A DNA stretch of 64,000 nt, taken from the NCBI RefSeq assembly GCF_004803695.1, contig NZ_CP039393.1:3162001-3226000 (forward strand), given 5' to 3'. The notes under the pieces were generated by a model, which did no database searches, had not been told where the DNA came from, and worked only from the letters and a program-made list of their open reading frames with translations. The translations under genes were made by a program, and so were the position numbers. Of the stretch, positions 37,176 through 45,604 are shown piece by piece (position 1 is the first letter of the stretch; every line of letters begins with the position of its first letter). Source of the DNA: Muribaculum gordoncarteri (lineage in GTDB: Bacteria > Bacteroidota > Bacteroidia > Bacteroidales > Muribaculaceae).

Positions 37176-37215
37176 AAGAGCGACAATCGAGTATTTTTAC
37201 TCAGTTGTCGCTCTT
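37176..37215. terminator. Convergent terminator after int
   Basis: An 11-bp perfect arm AAGAGCGACAA (37176-37186) with its complement (37205-37215), plus an inner GAGTA/TACTC stem and an A/T loop. It separates int from the convergent HTH genes. Confidence 0.75.
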
Positions 37216-37222
37216 AAATTAT

Positions 37223-37522
37223 TTAATCGTAATACGCCGAATGGAAATTCTCGTCAAGCAGTTGCTGTATTTCATGTTCCGGATATAGGCATTTGCCGCA
37301 TATCATATAATACGAGAGTATTCCCCGGTCACGGTAGTTCTGTACCGTGCGCCTCGTCACTTTGAGGCGTTCTGCAACTTCTTTGTCATCGAGGAAACAG
37401 ATACCTCCCAATACAGGATGATGGCTGTCTCGGATTATACCGACGGCTTCAAATGCGTTCTGGGATTGTGTACGGGCTGCGATAATACGTCTGTCCGATT
37501 TGGTTATAATCTCATTCCCCAT
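37223..37522 (-). CDS. HTH (MerR/excisionase-like) protein
   Basis: Small DNA-binding protein, 99 residues from the ATG at 37522 (MGNEIITKSDRR). The longer frame reaching 37615 would overlap the upstream gene by over 100 bp. The C-terminal half contains FLDDKEVAERLKVTRRTVQNYRDRGILSYYMICGKCLYPEHEIQQLLDEN, an HTH_17-type winged helix as in excisionases. It overlaps the previous gene by 11 bp and is convergent to int, a usual place for recombination directionality factors of Bacteroidales elements. Confidence 0.75.
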   Translation of the reverse strand: MGNEIITKSDRRIIAARTQSQNAFEAVGIIRDSHHPVLGGICFLDDKEVAERLKVTRRTVQNYRDRGILSYYMICGKCLYPEHEIQQLLDENFHSAYYD

Positions 37523-37817
37523 AGGCGCCCCTATTATAATTGATACCGTTACGCTCCATGTAACGGATAACTTCGGTGACAGGATACCTGATGCTTCCGT
37601 CATCAATTCTGACATAGCCTATCTTACCGCCGTTGCGGAGGGATTGCAGGGTTGTCGAGCCTATATGGAGAAAATCGCAGACCTCGGCAGAAGTCATCAT
37701 GTCGGCAGTTTCCTTTCGGCGCAAGCGATTTGCCAATACTATGACCATATTGCATAGAAGCTCATGCTCGTCAAGGATACAATCGAGAGTCTCCTTCTCA
37801 ATCAATAATACTTCCAT
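37512..37817 (-). CDS. HTH (HTH_17) protein, probable excision regulator
   Basis: The 101-residue protein has an N-terminal helix (1-35) and an HTH_17 domain: MTSAEVCDFLHIGSTTLQSLRNGGKIGYVRIDDGSIRYPVTEVIRYMER. Paired small HTH proteins of this type next to int are a hallmark of CTnDOT-like and related elements (Xis2c/2d type). It is the first gene of a two-gene unit and is preceded by a leader motif shared with other genes of the element. Confidence 0.75.
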   Translation of the reverse strand: MEVLLIEKETLDCILDEHELLCNMVIVLANRLRRKETADMMTSAEVCDFLHIGSTTLQSLRNGGKIGYVRIDDGSIRYPVTEVIRYMERNGINYNRGAYGE

Positions 37818-37827
37818 AAGTAATTTG

Positions 37828-37845
37828 GATTTAGTGGTGGTGTGG
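37828..37845 (-). promoter_or_regulatory. Shared leader motif (copy 1)
   Basis: On the minus strand CCACACCACCACTAAATC ends 10 nt before the ATG at 37817. The identical 18-mer ends 10 nt before the ATG at 41311 (41322-41339). A related form lies before the topoisomerase-like gene (39654-39667). An inverted 13-bp copy sits at 37888-37900. Confidence 0.5.
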
Positions 37846-37860
37846 ATAAGAGCTGTAAAA

Positions 37861-37887
37861 AGGCAGCGGGTATCCCTCCCGCTGCCT
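37861..37887 (-). terminator. Terminator after the topoisomerase-like gene
   Basis: A 10-bp stem AGGCAGCGGG (37861-37870) with CCCGCTGCCT (37878-37887). On the minus strand it is followed by TTTTTAC, a standard intrinsic terminator. The rest of 37888-38023 holds an inverted leader-motif copy and no gene. Confidence 0.8.
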
Positions 37888-38023
37888 CACCACTAAATCC
37901 ACAATCAAAAATAAAATTTATGACTGCGATTCAGTGGCAAAGTTAGCGATTTCTATCCGATTTTCGGCTATGTTGGGCCGATTATTTTTGATAGAAATGC
38001 GATTTACAGCGGATTGCAGGGTT

Positions 38024-39643
38024 TTACTCTCCGGCTTCGGGGTCGATTGTCTCTATCATGCACAGCAGGGAGCCTGAGAAGTCCTCGATTACCGAGCGTC
38101 CGGCCTGGTCGCCTTGATAGAGGTCGTTAGCCTCGAACTGCCATGTGAGCAGCATCTCGGCGAACTCGTGGCCGGCAAACTCGTCATAGACATACTGGCC
38201 TTCGGGCGAGAGATAAACATCGCCGCCGTCGAGGGTGACGAGTCCCTTGCGTATGAGGCTGTCCAGTGCGCTGCCGTAGTCGCCGGTTTCCAGCGTGTAC
38301 GGTACGCTGGTGTGCATCATTTCATCGACATACTCCGCTTTTGAGGTCACGGCGCACATCACATCGGTGAAGGCGTTGGATTCGGCTACCGGGGCATCGC
38401 AGGGATATACCGCCGCGTCTGCGATTGTAACACCTGTCTGGAACGTGCCCGTCTCGGTCACTTCATACGCTTCGCCGGTAAGCTCCCACTGGCGGTAGAA
38501 CACGGCTTCGCCTATCTTGAACTCCACGGTGGCATACTTGCGGCTCGGCTGTTGCTCCACAACCGCCTTCATGCGGTTGAATATGAGCCAGTAGAGCTGC
38601 TTCTCCTTTTCAGGCAGTTCCTGATCTATGGCGCGGAGGGTGATTATCGCGTGGTGGTCGATGGTCGCGTCGTTCTCGCCCCAGCGGTAACCGGGCGTGT
38701 CGGGAAATACCGTCCGGATATGTCCACGGAGCTTTTCGGGCAGATGTGAGCAACGTGTCAGGGGCGACGAGATAAGCCCCCTGTCATAAAGGCTCTGTGC
38801 CAGTCTGAGAGTATGGGCGGGCATGAAGCCGAGATTGTTGAAGGCGTCCATCTGGAGCGTGAGCAGCGTGTGGAAACGGATATTGAAACGGTCGGTCTCA
38901 TCAACCGTCAGCGTGGCCGATACCGTCTCACCGACAGGGATTTCATCGGCGACTGCGAGGGCGTCTTCCTCGGCCTCCCAAACGGCTTCGGATTCAAATC
39001 CCTCGCCGCCGTTGACATTCACACGGATTGAATGTCCGTCGGGGATACCGTTGAAATCGTCGAAACGGCCGGTAAGGTCGCCCACATAATCGAGGGCGAT
39101 TGCCTCCTGACGGGTAAGGTCGTATTCGGGCAGTCCGATATGGAGAAATGTCTGGTTGATGTTGTATGTGAACATCAGATCCATGCCTTTCGATACAAGG
39201 CCGGTCTGTGCGAGGCGGTGCAGGTGTCGCCCGGACTCGCGGAAGTGGAAGGCCCCGCGTATGGCGCCGTAGCTGAGGCGCGTGAGCCACATTCTGCTGC
39301 GGGGGCATCCGACACGGAAATGTCGGCAGATGTTGAAGAAGCGTGCCTGTGCGTCGGCTCCGCCGTCGGAGGCGAATACCACTTCCCCGGCTGCATGGAA
39401 CAGGGGTTTGAGCTGTCGTTCCAGCTCTTTCATCGTCACCGACATACGGAACTTGTCGGGCATGAAGGGATATTCTCCATCTGCCAGTTCGCACAGCGGA
39501 GTCTGGCGTATGAAACGGGGCGGGATGTTGGCGACGGTGACGGTATCTGATGTGTAGATTCCGCTGACGGCTTCGGTGTTCGCGCCCAGAGAAAGGGCGA
39601 CGGTCTTGGTGGCGAGAATGTTCTCGCAGATAATAAGAATCAT
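38024..39643 (-). CDS. Degenerate type IA topoisomerase-like protein
   Basis: The 539-residue protein is collinear with TopB-type topoisomerase III: start MILIICENILATKTVALSLGA, a Toprim-like end, DLTGRFDD, LYDRG and the DATIDHHAI region. Key residues are changed. The Toprim motif expected as D-x-D-R-E-G-E reads SDGGADAQA (92-100), and the active-site Tyr expected in YPRT is Ser293 (SPLT). The protein is long and otherwise undamaged, so it is probably a DNA-binding, non-catalytic derivative. Topoisomerase genes sit at this place in many Bacteroidales elements and can aid transfer or replication. Confidence 0.75.
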   Translation of the reverse strand: MILIICENILATKTVALSLGANTEAVSGIYTSDTVTVANIPPRFIRQTPLCELADGEYPFMPDKFRMSVTMKELERQLKPLFHAAGEVVFASDGGADAQARFFNICRHFRVGCPRSRMWLTRLSYGAIRGAFHFRESGRHLHRLAQTGLVSKGMDLMFTYNINQTFLHIGLPEYDLTRQEAIALDYVGDLTGRFDDFNGIPDGHSIRVNVNGGEGFESEAVWEAEEDALAVADEIPVGETVSATLTVDETDRFNIRFHTLLTLQMDAFNNLGFMPAHTLRLAQSLYDRGLISSPLTRCSHLPEKLRGHIRTVFPDTPGYRWGENDATIDHHAIITLRAIDQELPEKEKQLYWLIFNRMKAVVEQQPSRKYATVEFKIGEAVFYRQWELTGEAYEVTETGTFQTGVTIADAAVYPCDAPVAESNAFTDVMCAVTSKAEYVDEMMHTSVPYTLETGDYGSALDSLIRKGLVTLDGGDVYLSPEGQYVYDEFAGHEFAEMLLTWQFEANDLYQGDQAGRSVIEDFSGSLLCMIETIDPEAGE

Positions 39644-39868
39644 AAATTTAATGTGGGTTTAGGGGTGATTTTATGAAAGTCACGGGGACGGTCGCCCATC
39701 CCCGTGACTTGGGGATAGTTGTGTTTGGGTTGACACGGTTGGCCGCAGGTTGGGATACTTATAGCCTTGCTGTGGACATAGTGGTTGGAATTGCGGCTAT
39801 GCGGCGGCAATCATGTCGGGTGAATCGCAGTATAAAACTGATTGTGGAATATGCGCGGTGAGTGGCGG
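39644..39868. other. Intergenic region with strong hairpin
   Basis: No gene seen. A 12-bp perfect stem AAGTCACGGGGA (39677-39688) with its complement (39699-39710) has a 10-nt loop and on the minus strand is followed by TCATAAAA. It is a likely terminator for the DUF3945 gene. A leader motif related to those at 37828 and 41322 lies at 39654-39667, just before the topoisomerase-like gene. Confidence 0.6.
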
Positions 39869-41311
39869 TCAAGGCTTGGGGCCTTTGGGCTTACGCTGCT
39901 GCCTCTGCTGGTTTTCGTCCTTCGGGGCGGTCTGCCCGCGCTGGAGTGGCTCCTGCACGTTCTTGGTTGCCTCGTTGGTCGCCCCGTTGTTGTTCACTGC
40001 ATACTGGGTCTTGCTTTCCTCTGCGATGCCGACGACCTTGTCGCGGTCGGGATATACCCGCGTGGTCTCAGGCTGACGTTTTTCGGGATTGTACTGGAAA
40101 TAGACGGTGCAGTCGTTGCCGAATTTGTCTTTGGTCTCGCCTACGAGGACTTTCTTTCCTGCGAGATAATCGGCCTGCTGCTGTTCATCCAGCGGCAGCT
40201 TGCACCAATGTTCGAGTCGCTTGACGGAGCCGTCGGGATTGTGCCATGAATCCCTTACTTGCTGTTGTTGGGAACTGTTCTGCTCCTGCTTCTGGCGGTA
40301 AACATCGGAATTGACGAACACGATGTCGCGTTTCGCTGCGTTGTATTGCAGGTCGGCGGTGAATTTGGCACCGTTGGGGAGTTCCACGTGCTGCTCGCGT
40401 ATCATGCCGCCGTTTTTGAGTATGCCGATGGCCTGCATATCGAGGCTGATATTGGCGACTTTGGGCTTGATGTAGATTTTATCTACCGGCACGGCCTCTA
40501 TCTCATTGGTGAGCCTGTCGATGCTCACGAGGCATTTTTTCATTTCCCCGGTTTTTGGGTCGGCGAGTTCAACTGCTTTGCCGAGATTGCCGGTCTTGCG
40601 GAGTTCCGCCTTGTCCTCCTTTGTGAATGTATAACCCTTGAATTCCTGATCGAGCTGCGGCTCATTGCGGATGAAGTGAGGCACGAGTGAATATGAGCCG
40701 TCGGGGTTGGTACGGAACGAGAGTTTGGCCTGAAGCGAGAATGTCTCGTCGCCGAAACGGGGCGTTACCGTGAACAGCTGCGGCGACTTGTGGTTATATA
40801 CCATCTGGTCGAGTGCCCCTGATTTTTCAAGGTCGTCGCGCTTAATGCCCCACTGCTGTTCGATTTTTACCCAGTCGATGCTGTCGCGGTCGATAGGCGG
40901 TTGCTTGATGCCGGTCGTTTCCGGCTGCTGTGTCTTAGCCGTGGCCTGTTCCTGCTGCTCTGCCTGTGCGGGGGCTTTCATTTCCACCTCGTAAGGCTTG
41001 AGCATTTCGGCATTGTCGCCGGGATTCCTGATGATGTCAGCCATTGCGGGGCCTACAAGCTCGTATTTGTCTTCCTGCAATCTGAAGAAGCTGAACAGCG
41101 TGGGGTTCCTGGCCTGCCGCATGAAATTCGACATGAACGCTTCGAGGGGGTTCTGCCCTTTGTTGAACTTTATCAGTTCGCTTAATGGCGTCGATTTGAC
41201 ATCCGCCATCTGGGGAGTGCCGTCGGGATTCTGCCCTACGACTGCTCCCACCTGCCCGCTTGTGTTGTCGCGGGCGATCAGCACTTCCTGCTGGTCGGGA
41301 GTTTGGTCCAT
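39869..41311 (-). CDS. DUF3945 / DUF4099 mobile-element protein
   Basis: The 480-residue soluble protein has an N-terminal DUF4099-like part (about 1-110 and 150-215) and a DUF3945 part (about 220-410) with FTKEDKAELRKTGNLGKAVEL, LVSIDRLTNEIEAVPVDKIYIKP and the Gln-rich tail. These proteins occur almost only on Bacteroidales conjugative elements, near topoisomerase and helicase genes. Function is unknown; a role in DNA processing is assumed. The leader carries the 18-mer shared with the HTH gene at 37817. Confidence 0.75.
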   Translation of the reverse strand: MDQTPDQQEVLIARDNTSGQVGAVVGQNPDGTPQMADVKSTPLSELIKFNKGQNPLEAFMSNFMRQARNPTLFSFFRLQEDKYELVGPAMADIIRNPGDNAEMLKPYEVEMKAPAQAEQQEQATAKTQQPETTGIKQPPIDRDSIDWVKIEQQWGIKRDDLEKSGALDQMVYNHKSPQLFTVTPRFGDETFSLQAKLSFRTNPDGSYSLVPHFIRNEPQLDQEFKGYTFTKEDKAELRKTGNLGKAVELADPKTGEMKKCLVSIDRLTNEIEAVPVDKIYIKPKVANISLDMQAIGILKNGGMIREQHVELPNGAKFTADLQYNAAKRDIVFVNSDVYRQKQEQNSSQQQQVRDSWHNPDGSVKRLEHWCKLPLDEQQQADYLAGKKVLVGETKDKFGNDCTVYFQYNPEKRQPETTRVYPDRDKVVGIAEESKTQYAVNNNGATNEATKNVQEPLQRGQTAPKDENQQRQQRKPKGPKP

Positions 41312-41317
41312 AATGAA

Positions 41318-41701
41318 TTATGATTTAGTGGTGGTGTGGTTGGCGTTTCCGCCGTTGGTTGATTTCTTCTTTACAGTCTTATAGTCTGGATGGGACGAAC
41401 TGATGAAGGAGTTTTCGAGAAACCTGTCGAGGTCGCATTGAAGCACAAACTTGATATTGCCCTCTATGCTCTCGTAAACCTTGATTTTTCCTGCGTCGCG
41501 GTAGCGTCTAATTGTTTTCTCGCTGACATCAAGCCCGGTTACGATGTCTTCGAGAAGAATAATCGGCTCTCCGTGGAAGTATAATCGCGGTCTGTTTCCC
41601 GTAGGGTACTGGCCGGGACTTCTGGCGCGCTGCTCCACAAGTGAAACGTATGCGTTTGCGGCGGTCTTGAAGTCGGCCTCGTGCGTGTCGTTCTGCTGCA
41701 T
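41318..41701 (-). CDS. HTH_17 / MerR-like DNA-binding protein
   Basis: The 127-residue protein has a winged-helix segment IILLEDIVTGLDVSEKTIRRYRDAGKIKVYESIEGNIKFVLQCDLDRFLEN (about 48-100) and a basic tail. Its stop lies 6 bp before the DUF3945 ATG, so the shared leader 18-mer is read as its last codons (HTTTKS). It is likely a regulator or accessory factor of the element. Confidence 0.7.
   Translation of the reverse strand: MQQNDTHEADFKTAANAYVSLVEQRARSPGQYPTGNRPRLYFHGEPIILLEDIVTGLDVSEKTIRRYRDAGKIKVYESIEGNIKFVLQCDLDRFLENSFISSSHPDYKTVKKKSTNGGNANHTTTKS
41322..41339 (-). promoter_or_regulatory. Shared leader motif (copy 2)
   Basis: Exact copy of the 18-mer CCACACCACCACTAAATC found before 37817. 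Here it is also coding for the end of the upstream HTH protein. It is placed 10 nt before the DUF3945 start codon, the same spacing as copy 1. Confidence 0.5.
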
Positions 41702-41705
41702 AGGC

Positions 41706-41948
41706 TCAGTCTGTGGCTATGTCTGTTTTGCGAAGCGCCAGGACATCGAACCCGATAACAGGGCCGAGTATCTTTGCGGCGGCGATGAGAAACATCGAGC
41801 CTAACATCCATGCCTTTGCTTCGTCGGGCATTCCGGCAAGCGGATTGAAGCCGGACTTGCGGGTTGCTGATTTGCGCCCGTTGATGCGCTTTCTCTGTTT
41901 GGGCTTCCTGCTGAAGCCTGTGGCGTTTGGGGGAGTTGTTGCTTCCAT
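41706..41948 (-). CDS. Small membrane protein of the element
   Basis: The 80-residue protein has a very basic N-terminus (about 14-34) followed by one hydrophobic segment (about 48-68, WMLGSMFLIAAAKILGPVIGF). I do not recognise the family. It is the first gene of the HTH/DUF3945 unit, 4 bp before the HTH gene, so it is likely real and co-transcribed. Confidence 0.55.
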   Translation of the reverse strand: MEATTPPNATGFSRKPKQRKRINGRKSATRKSGFNPLAGMPDEAKAWMLGSMFLIAAAKILGPVIGFDVLALRKTDIATD

Positions 41949-42433
41949 ACGGTTATATGTGTTTTGAGTTAGACTTGTCGAGGATTGCGCCTCGTTTGCA
42001 ATTATAACCGACTGGATTTTAGAAAGGGCGATTTAAGGAGTGTTAAAGTTGTAACGCGCTGAAACAATGAAGATTTCAGAGATAGAATAATTGTGATGTT
42101 AAATCTTGACTGTTGGCGAACAACCAACCGTGTTTTTCCAAAGGTAAAGGATTTGAGTGTTCTCGATAGATTAGATAGGGTCAAAAAAATAGCGTATAAT
42201 ATCTACGCTAACTATTGAAGGCTCTGCAATGCCTATGGTGATAGCTTGAATACTATACGCTATGCTTTAAGCATAGCATAAGCATCACGCCAAGCTCACC
42301 ATTATGAATTTTGCAGATTCTCAATAGAACTTATGCGGAAGTTATGTTATCCTGTATTTTTGATGCGACTGACTCCTCAGTCGCTATTCTTTGCTGTTTT
42401 GCGTTGCAAAGTTACGCATTTTTATTGAGGTAA
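41949..42433. other. Non-coding region with large dyad
   Basis: No credible gene in 485 bp. It contains a small inverted repeat, TAGCGTA (42190-42196) and TACGCTA (42204-42210), and directly after it the long dyad at 42212-42327. Both lie in the divide before the minus-strand regulator ending at 42434. Confidence 0.6.
42212..42327. repeat. 116-bp exactly centred imperfect palindrome
   Basis: Paired blocks from the outside in: CTATTGA/TCAATAG, TCTGCA/TGCAGA, GGTGA/TCACC, GCTTG/CAAGC, GCTATGC/GCATAGC, with TTTAA as apical loop (42266-42270). All pairs share one centre at 42269.5. It could be a structured RNA, a cruciform, or a DNA-processing site such as an origin of transfer. Confidence 0.65.
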
Positions 42434-43708
42434 TCAAGACTCAATTTCTCCGTGGGGATTGATATGGTGCTTTTTACGGAGCTGAATAAGTGTCTTTTCG
42501 GACACATTCAGCAGTTTTGCGGCACCTCTCCATGTTCCGGCACGGATATAGGCCCTTATGATGCGGTCTTTCTCCGCTTTCGGATTGCGGTGGGTCAGAT
42601 CTTCGGCTGTTTCCGGCTGAATGTCGCTGAAAACAAGGTCATCGGCAGATATGATGTCGCCGTCGGCATGGAAGGCTGCCATTAGAATGGTATCTTTCAG
42701 TTCACGGATATTGCCGGGCCACGGATACAGTTTCAGAGCCTTTATAGCCGATGCGTCGAGCCGCTTTCTCACCTGAGATGTCTTATGCGCATATATGGCA
42801 AGAAGATAATCGGCAATGTCAGGAATATCCTCGGTCATCTCGCGCAACGGCGGCACGTTGATACCCGACTGACGCAACATATAGAAAAGATTGTCGCGGA
42901 AATCTTCCTCGGCGAGCATCTTCATCAGTGTGCCGTTGGCGGTGCATATCATCCTCACATCGGGATGTTCCTCCGAGAGAATATGCAGGAACACCGATTG
43001 TTTCTCGAAATTGAGAAGCTGGATATTCTTCAGGATGATTGTTCCTCCGGCAGCGTTCTGGGAATAGCTTTTGATGCGGTTATACATCTCGTTGCGGTCG
43101 GATTTGGGGTCGTGCAGACCTACCAGCTCCGCGCCTCCGGCCTCGATTACCGTTATAGGCTTCTGTGTCCGAGAGCTTTGGAGATATATTTGCCGTGCAA
43201 TCTGTTCCTTTCCCATGCCGCTTTCACCGAATATGATGCAGTTGACATTGGTCTGGGCAATTCGTTCTATCGACTGCTCAATCTCCTTGAACTTTGCACT
43301 CCGTCTTGGAATCAGTGCATTGTCGAGCTGTATCACAACACTCTCAGGCTTGGCATATCTGCCGACGGTTTCAACAAGTTGCTTGTCAATCGCCGGGCGC
43401 TGTACAACATCCACGGCACCACCATCGCGCATCACCGAGAGAAGATCTACGGCATTCATGTTATCCACTATGGCAATAACGGGAAACTTGTATCCCTCGC
43501 ATTTTTGCCAGTTAATTAACTCTTGCGCGGTGCCGTGGGCGAATTTCATCGCCGTTACCACGACCGCGCCGGGCGGCAGTTTCACCACCGCCTCTTTTGC
43601 TGCCTCCATGCTCTCGAAGGCAATCGGCTCGTAGCCGGACTTGACAAGCAAGCCCGACATAAGCCGACGGTCGGAGTCAGATGCCTCTACAATGAGGATC
43701 TTGTTCAT
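42434..43708 (-). CDS. Degenerate NtrC-like regulator (receiver, AAA+, Fis HTH)
   Basis: The 424-residue protein has the RteB/NtrC order: receiver-like domain (1-118), AAA+ domain (about 135-355) and a C-terminal Fis-type HTH (about 375-420, GTWRGAAKLLNVSEKTLIQLRKK). Walker A is intact (GESGMGKE, 161-168), and FRDNLFY and YPWPGNIREL are present. However, the phospho-acceptor Asp is absent (Thr52/Ala53 at VVTAMKF), the GAFTGA sigma-54 loop is missing, and Walker B D-E is replaced by K-N (residues 227-228, GGTIILKNIQ). It probably regulates transcription without sigma-54 or phosphorylation. RteB regulates transfer genes in CTnDOT. Confidence 0.78.
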   Translation of the reverse strand: MNKILIVEASDSDRRLMSGLLVKSGYEPIAFESMEAAKEAVVKLPPGAVVVTAMKFAHGTAQELINWQKCEGYKFPVIAIVDNMNAVDLLSVMRDGGAVDVVQRPAIDKQLVETVGRYAKPESVVIQLDNALIPRRSAKFKEIEQSIERIAQTNVNCIIFGESGMGKEQIARQIYLQSSRTQKPITVIEAGGAELVGLHDPKSDRNEMYNRIKSYSQNAAGGTIILKNIQLLNFEKQSVFLHILSEEHPDVRMICTANGTLMKMLAEEDFRDNLFYMLRQSGINVPPLREMTEDIPDIADYLLAIYAHKTSQVRKRLDASAIKALKLYPWPGNIRELKDTILMAAFHADGDIISADDLVFSDIQPETAEDLTHRNPKAEKDRIIRAYIRAGTWRGAAKLLNVSEKTLIQLRKKHHINPHGEIES

Positions 43709-43734
43709 GTTTGTAATATTGGTTATTATTTATG

Positions 43735-43763
43735 GTAAAAGGCCACGTCACTGTGACGCAGCC
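43735..43763 (-). terminator. Probable terminator of the receptor-1 operon
   Basis: A hairpin of GGC (43741-43743)/GCC (43761-43763) and CGTC (43746-43749)/GACG (43755-43758), followed on the minus strand by TTTTACC. The stem has an internal mismatch, so the call is moderate. Confidence 0.5.
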
Positions 43764-43804
43764 TTCACTTATTTCTAAGCGATATTCCCAGAGGAAGTTA
43801 TATT

Positions 43805-45574
43805 TTACTTTATAAGTATCTTCCCTGTATATGTCTTGTTTTGAGCAGATGCTTTCACGATGTATAAACCGATTGTGTAATTATCCGTGGGGATTATGGC
43901 AGATTGGGTGTGACATACATTTCTGCCTTCTATGTCATAGACATCGACTGACTCTGGGGCAATATTAGATATTCGTATATAACCGGCAGCGTCCCATCTG
44001 ATATCAGCCGTCGTTTCGGCGGCAACATCGGCTATACCGGCTCCGTCAGGATTGTTAATTACCTTGAAAGAATCAAACAGAGTAGGATTGCCATTATCAT
44101 CAACTGTGTAAGTCGATACTGTGAAGGATTCAGGAGTGACATCAACGCGGCTGAATGTCGGTTCACCGGTCTGTCCAAATTTACCCGAAAACAAACCCCA
44201 GTAGTTTTCGATTTCATGCTTGGAATAAGAAGCAATCATCTCTTCCTCAGTTCGAGGTTCGTACTTCTTCTTACCGGCCGAATTATTGAGGAAATAGAGA
44301 GTTCCGGCAGCCGTGTTGAAAACACCTCCTTCACGGCCTGTCATATTTTCTCTTGCACCAGGTTCTCCAACCGTCAGAACTTCCTCGACGCCATTAGATG
44401 CGAGCGTTTTTGTAGTGTTGTTTACTGGGCCAATGACCTCATAGATATGGTCGTGACCTTGAAAAGCCATGTTTATTCCAAGTTCGGAAAATAGAGGAAG
44501 CATGGCGGCGCGGACAGCTTTGCCATCGGCATCATCCTGATGTGAGCGGCTGCCTGTAAACATATTCTTGTGGAAAGATGCAATTTTCCATTTGACATCC
44601 TTATGGGCTCCCACCTGAGAGCGCATCCATTTGCCAAGACTGTCCAGATAACCGGGCTTATTCCAGTTCTCATAGCTCATAACCAAATACAGGACATCGC
44701 CTCTTACAAATGAGAATACGGTACCATCCATATCGGTGGGAACCTCTGCGTTCTCATTGTACGAATTGTCATTGTTGAAGTGATAGGCAAAATTGCGGTT
44801 GCCACTGATGTCATGATTGCCCATTGTGACGACAAGAGGTGTATTTAGCCATATGTCCTGCATGGTTGAGAACCACTGTTCGTATTCCCATTCGGAGTTG
44901 TTCGACCCGGATGTTTCCACGAGGTCTCCATTACACAGTATGAACGCTGCTTCAGGAACCAATTTGCGTGCTGCATGTACGGTTTTCTGCGACACGTTGA
45001 ACATCTCGTCATTCTGTGCTTGTGTGTCGGTTATATAGATGAATGAATAACCTGCGTTCTTGTCGGCGGATGCCGTGGTGAAGGTACCGATTTCGCTCCA
45101 TCCATCGGCTGAACCGACACGATAGGAATATGTGGTAGCAGGAGTGAGGCCAGCCGCTTTTGCCTTATGGCTCAGGTAATCCACCTTGATATTGCTTTCT
45201 ATGCCGGAAAGTTTGTTCTTTTCGATGGAATAGTTGAGGCCGTTGACCTGCTGCACTGCGGCCGGGAATGACATGTCGGGATTATCGAAATCCGCAGGAA
45301 CTGCATTCTCTTTCGCCACAATTTGAACCTCTCCGTTCTTTGTTCCGGGATTGGTGAACCATGCGAATCCCATTACGGTGCATGGGTCGCCGTTGACAGT
45401 CATGGCTATGCTGTAAGGCATACCCGATGACTGCATTTCCGCAAGCGTTCTGCGGAGTTGCATTGCGGCTGGCGTCGAATAGTTGTCATAATCGACCGTA
45501 ACAGTAGTCTGTGCCCACGCTGTGCAGTGTAAAAGAATTGCACTGACGGCAGAAATTAAAACAGTCTTTTTCAT
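43805..45574 (-). CDS. Secreted purple-acid-phosphatase-like metallophosphoesterase with T9SS sorting domain
   Basis: The 589-residue protein has a signal peptide (1-21), an Fn3-like N-terminal domain (about 25-170), and a calcineurin-like phosphoesterase domain (about 175-420). Metal-binding motifs are YITDTQAQ, CNGDLVE, TMGNHD, SFHKNMF and QGHDHIYE. The last about 75 residues (VYDIEGRNV, YIVKASAQNKTYTGKILIK) form a type IX secretion sorting domain, so it is surface-exposed or released. It should hydrolyse phosphate esters outside the cell. It ends the receptor-1 operon, 30 bp after the lipoprotein gene. Confidence 0.82.
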   Translation of the reverse strand: MKKTVLISAVSAILLHCTAWAQTTVTVDYDNYSTPAAMQLRRTLAEMQSSGMPYSIAMTVNGDPCTVMGFAWFTNPGTKNGEVQIVAKENAVPADFDNPDMSFPAAVQQVNGLNYSIEKNKLSGIESNIKVDYLSHKAKAAGLTPATTYSYRVGSADGWSEIGTFTTASADKNAGYSFIYITDTQAQNDEMFNVSQKTVHAARKLVPEAAFILCNGDLVETSGSNNSEWEYEQWFSTMQDIWLNTPLVVTMGNHDISGNRNFAYHFNNDNSYNENAEVPTDMDGTVFSFVRGDVLYLVMSYENWNKPGYLDSLGKWMRSQVGAHKDVKWKIASFHKNMFTGSRSHQDDADGKAVRAAMLPLFSELGINMAFQGHDHIYEVIGPVNNTTKTLASNGVEEVLTVGEPGARENMTGREGGVFNTAAGTLYFLNNSAGKKKYEPRTEEEMIASYSKHEIENYWGLFSGKFGQTGEPTFSRVDVTPESFTVSTYTVDDNGNPTLFDSFKVINNPDGAGIADVAAETTADIRWDAAGYIRISNIAPESVDVYDIEGRNVCHTQSAIIPTDNYTIGLYIVKASAQNKTYTGKILIK

Positions 45575-45604
45575 TTTCTTGAATTGTTGTTGATCCTTAT
45601 GTTA

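Noticed and set aside
39673-39861. Possible 62-codon gene on the plus strand
   Set aside because: Its start lies inside a strong terminator hairpin, and the protein has no recognisable feature.
42002-42184. Possible 60-codon gene on the minus strand
   Set aside because: Composition is low-complexity Ser/Leu/Arg, with no promoter or domain, and it lies in a structured non-coding region.
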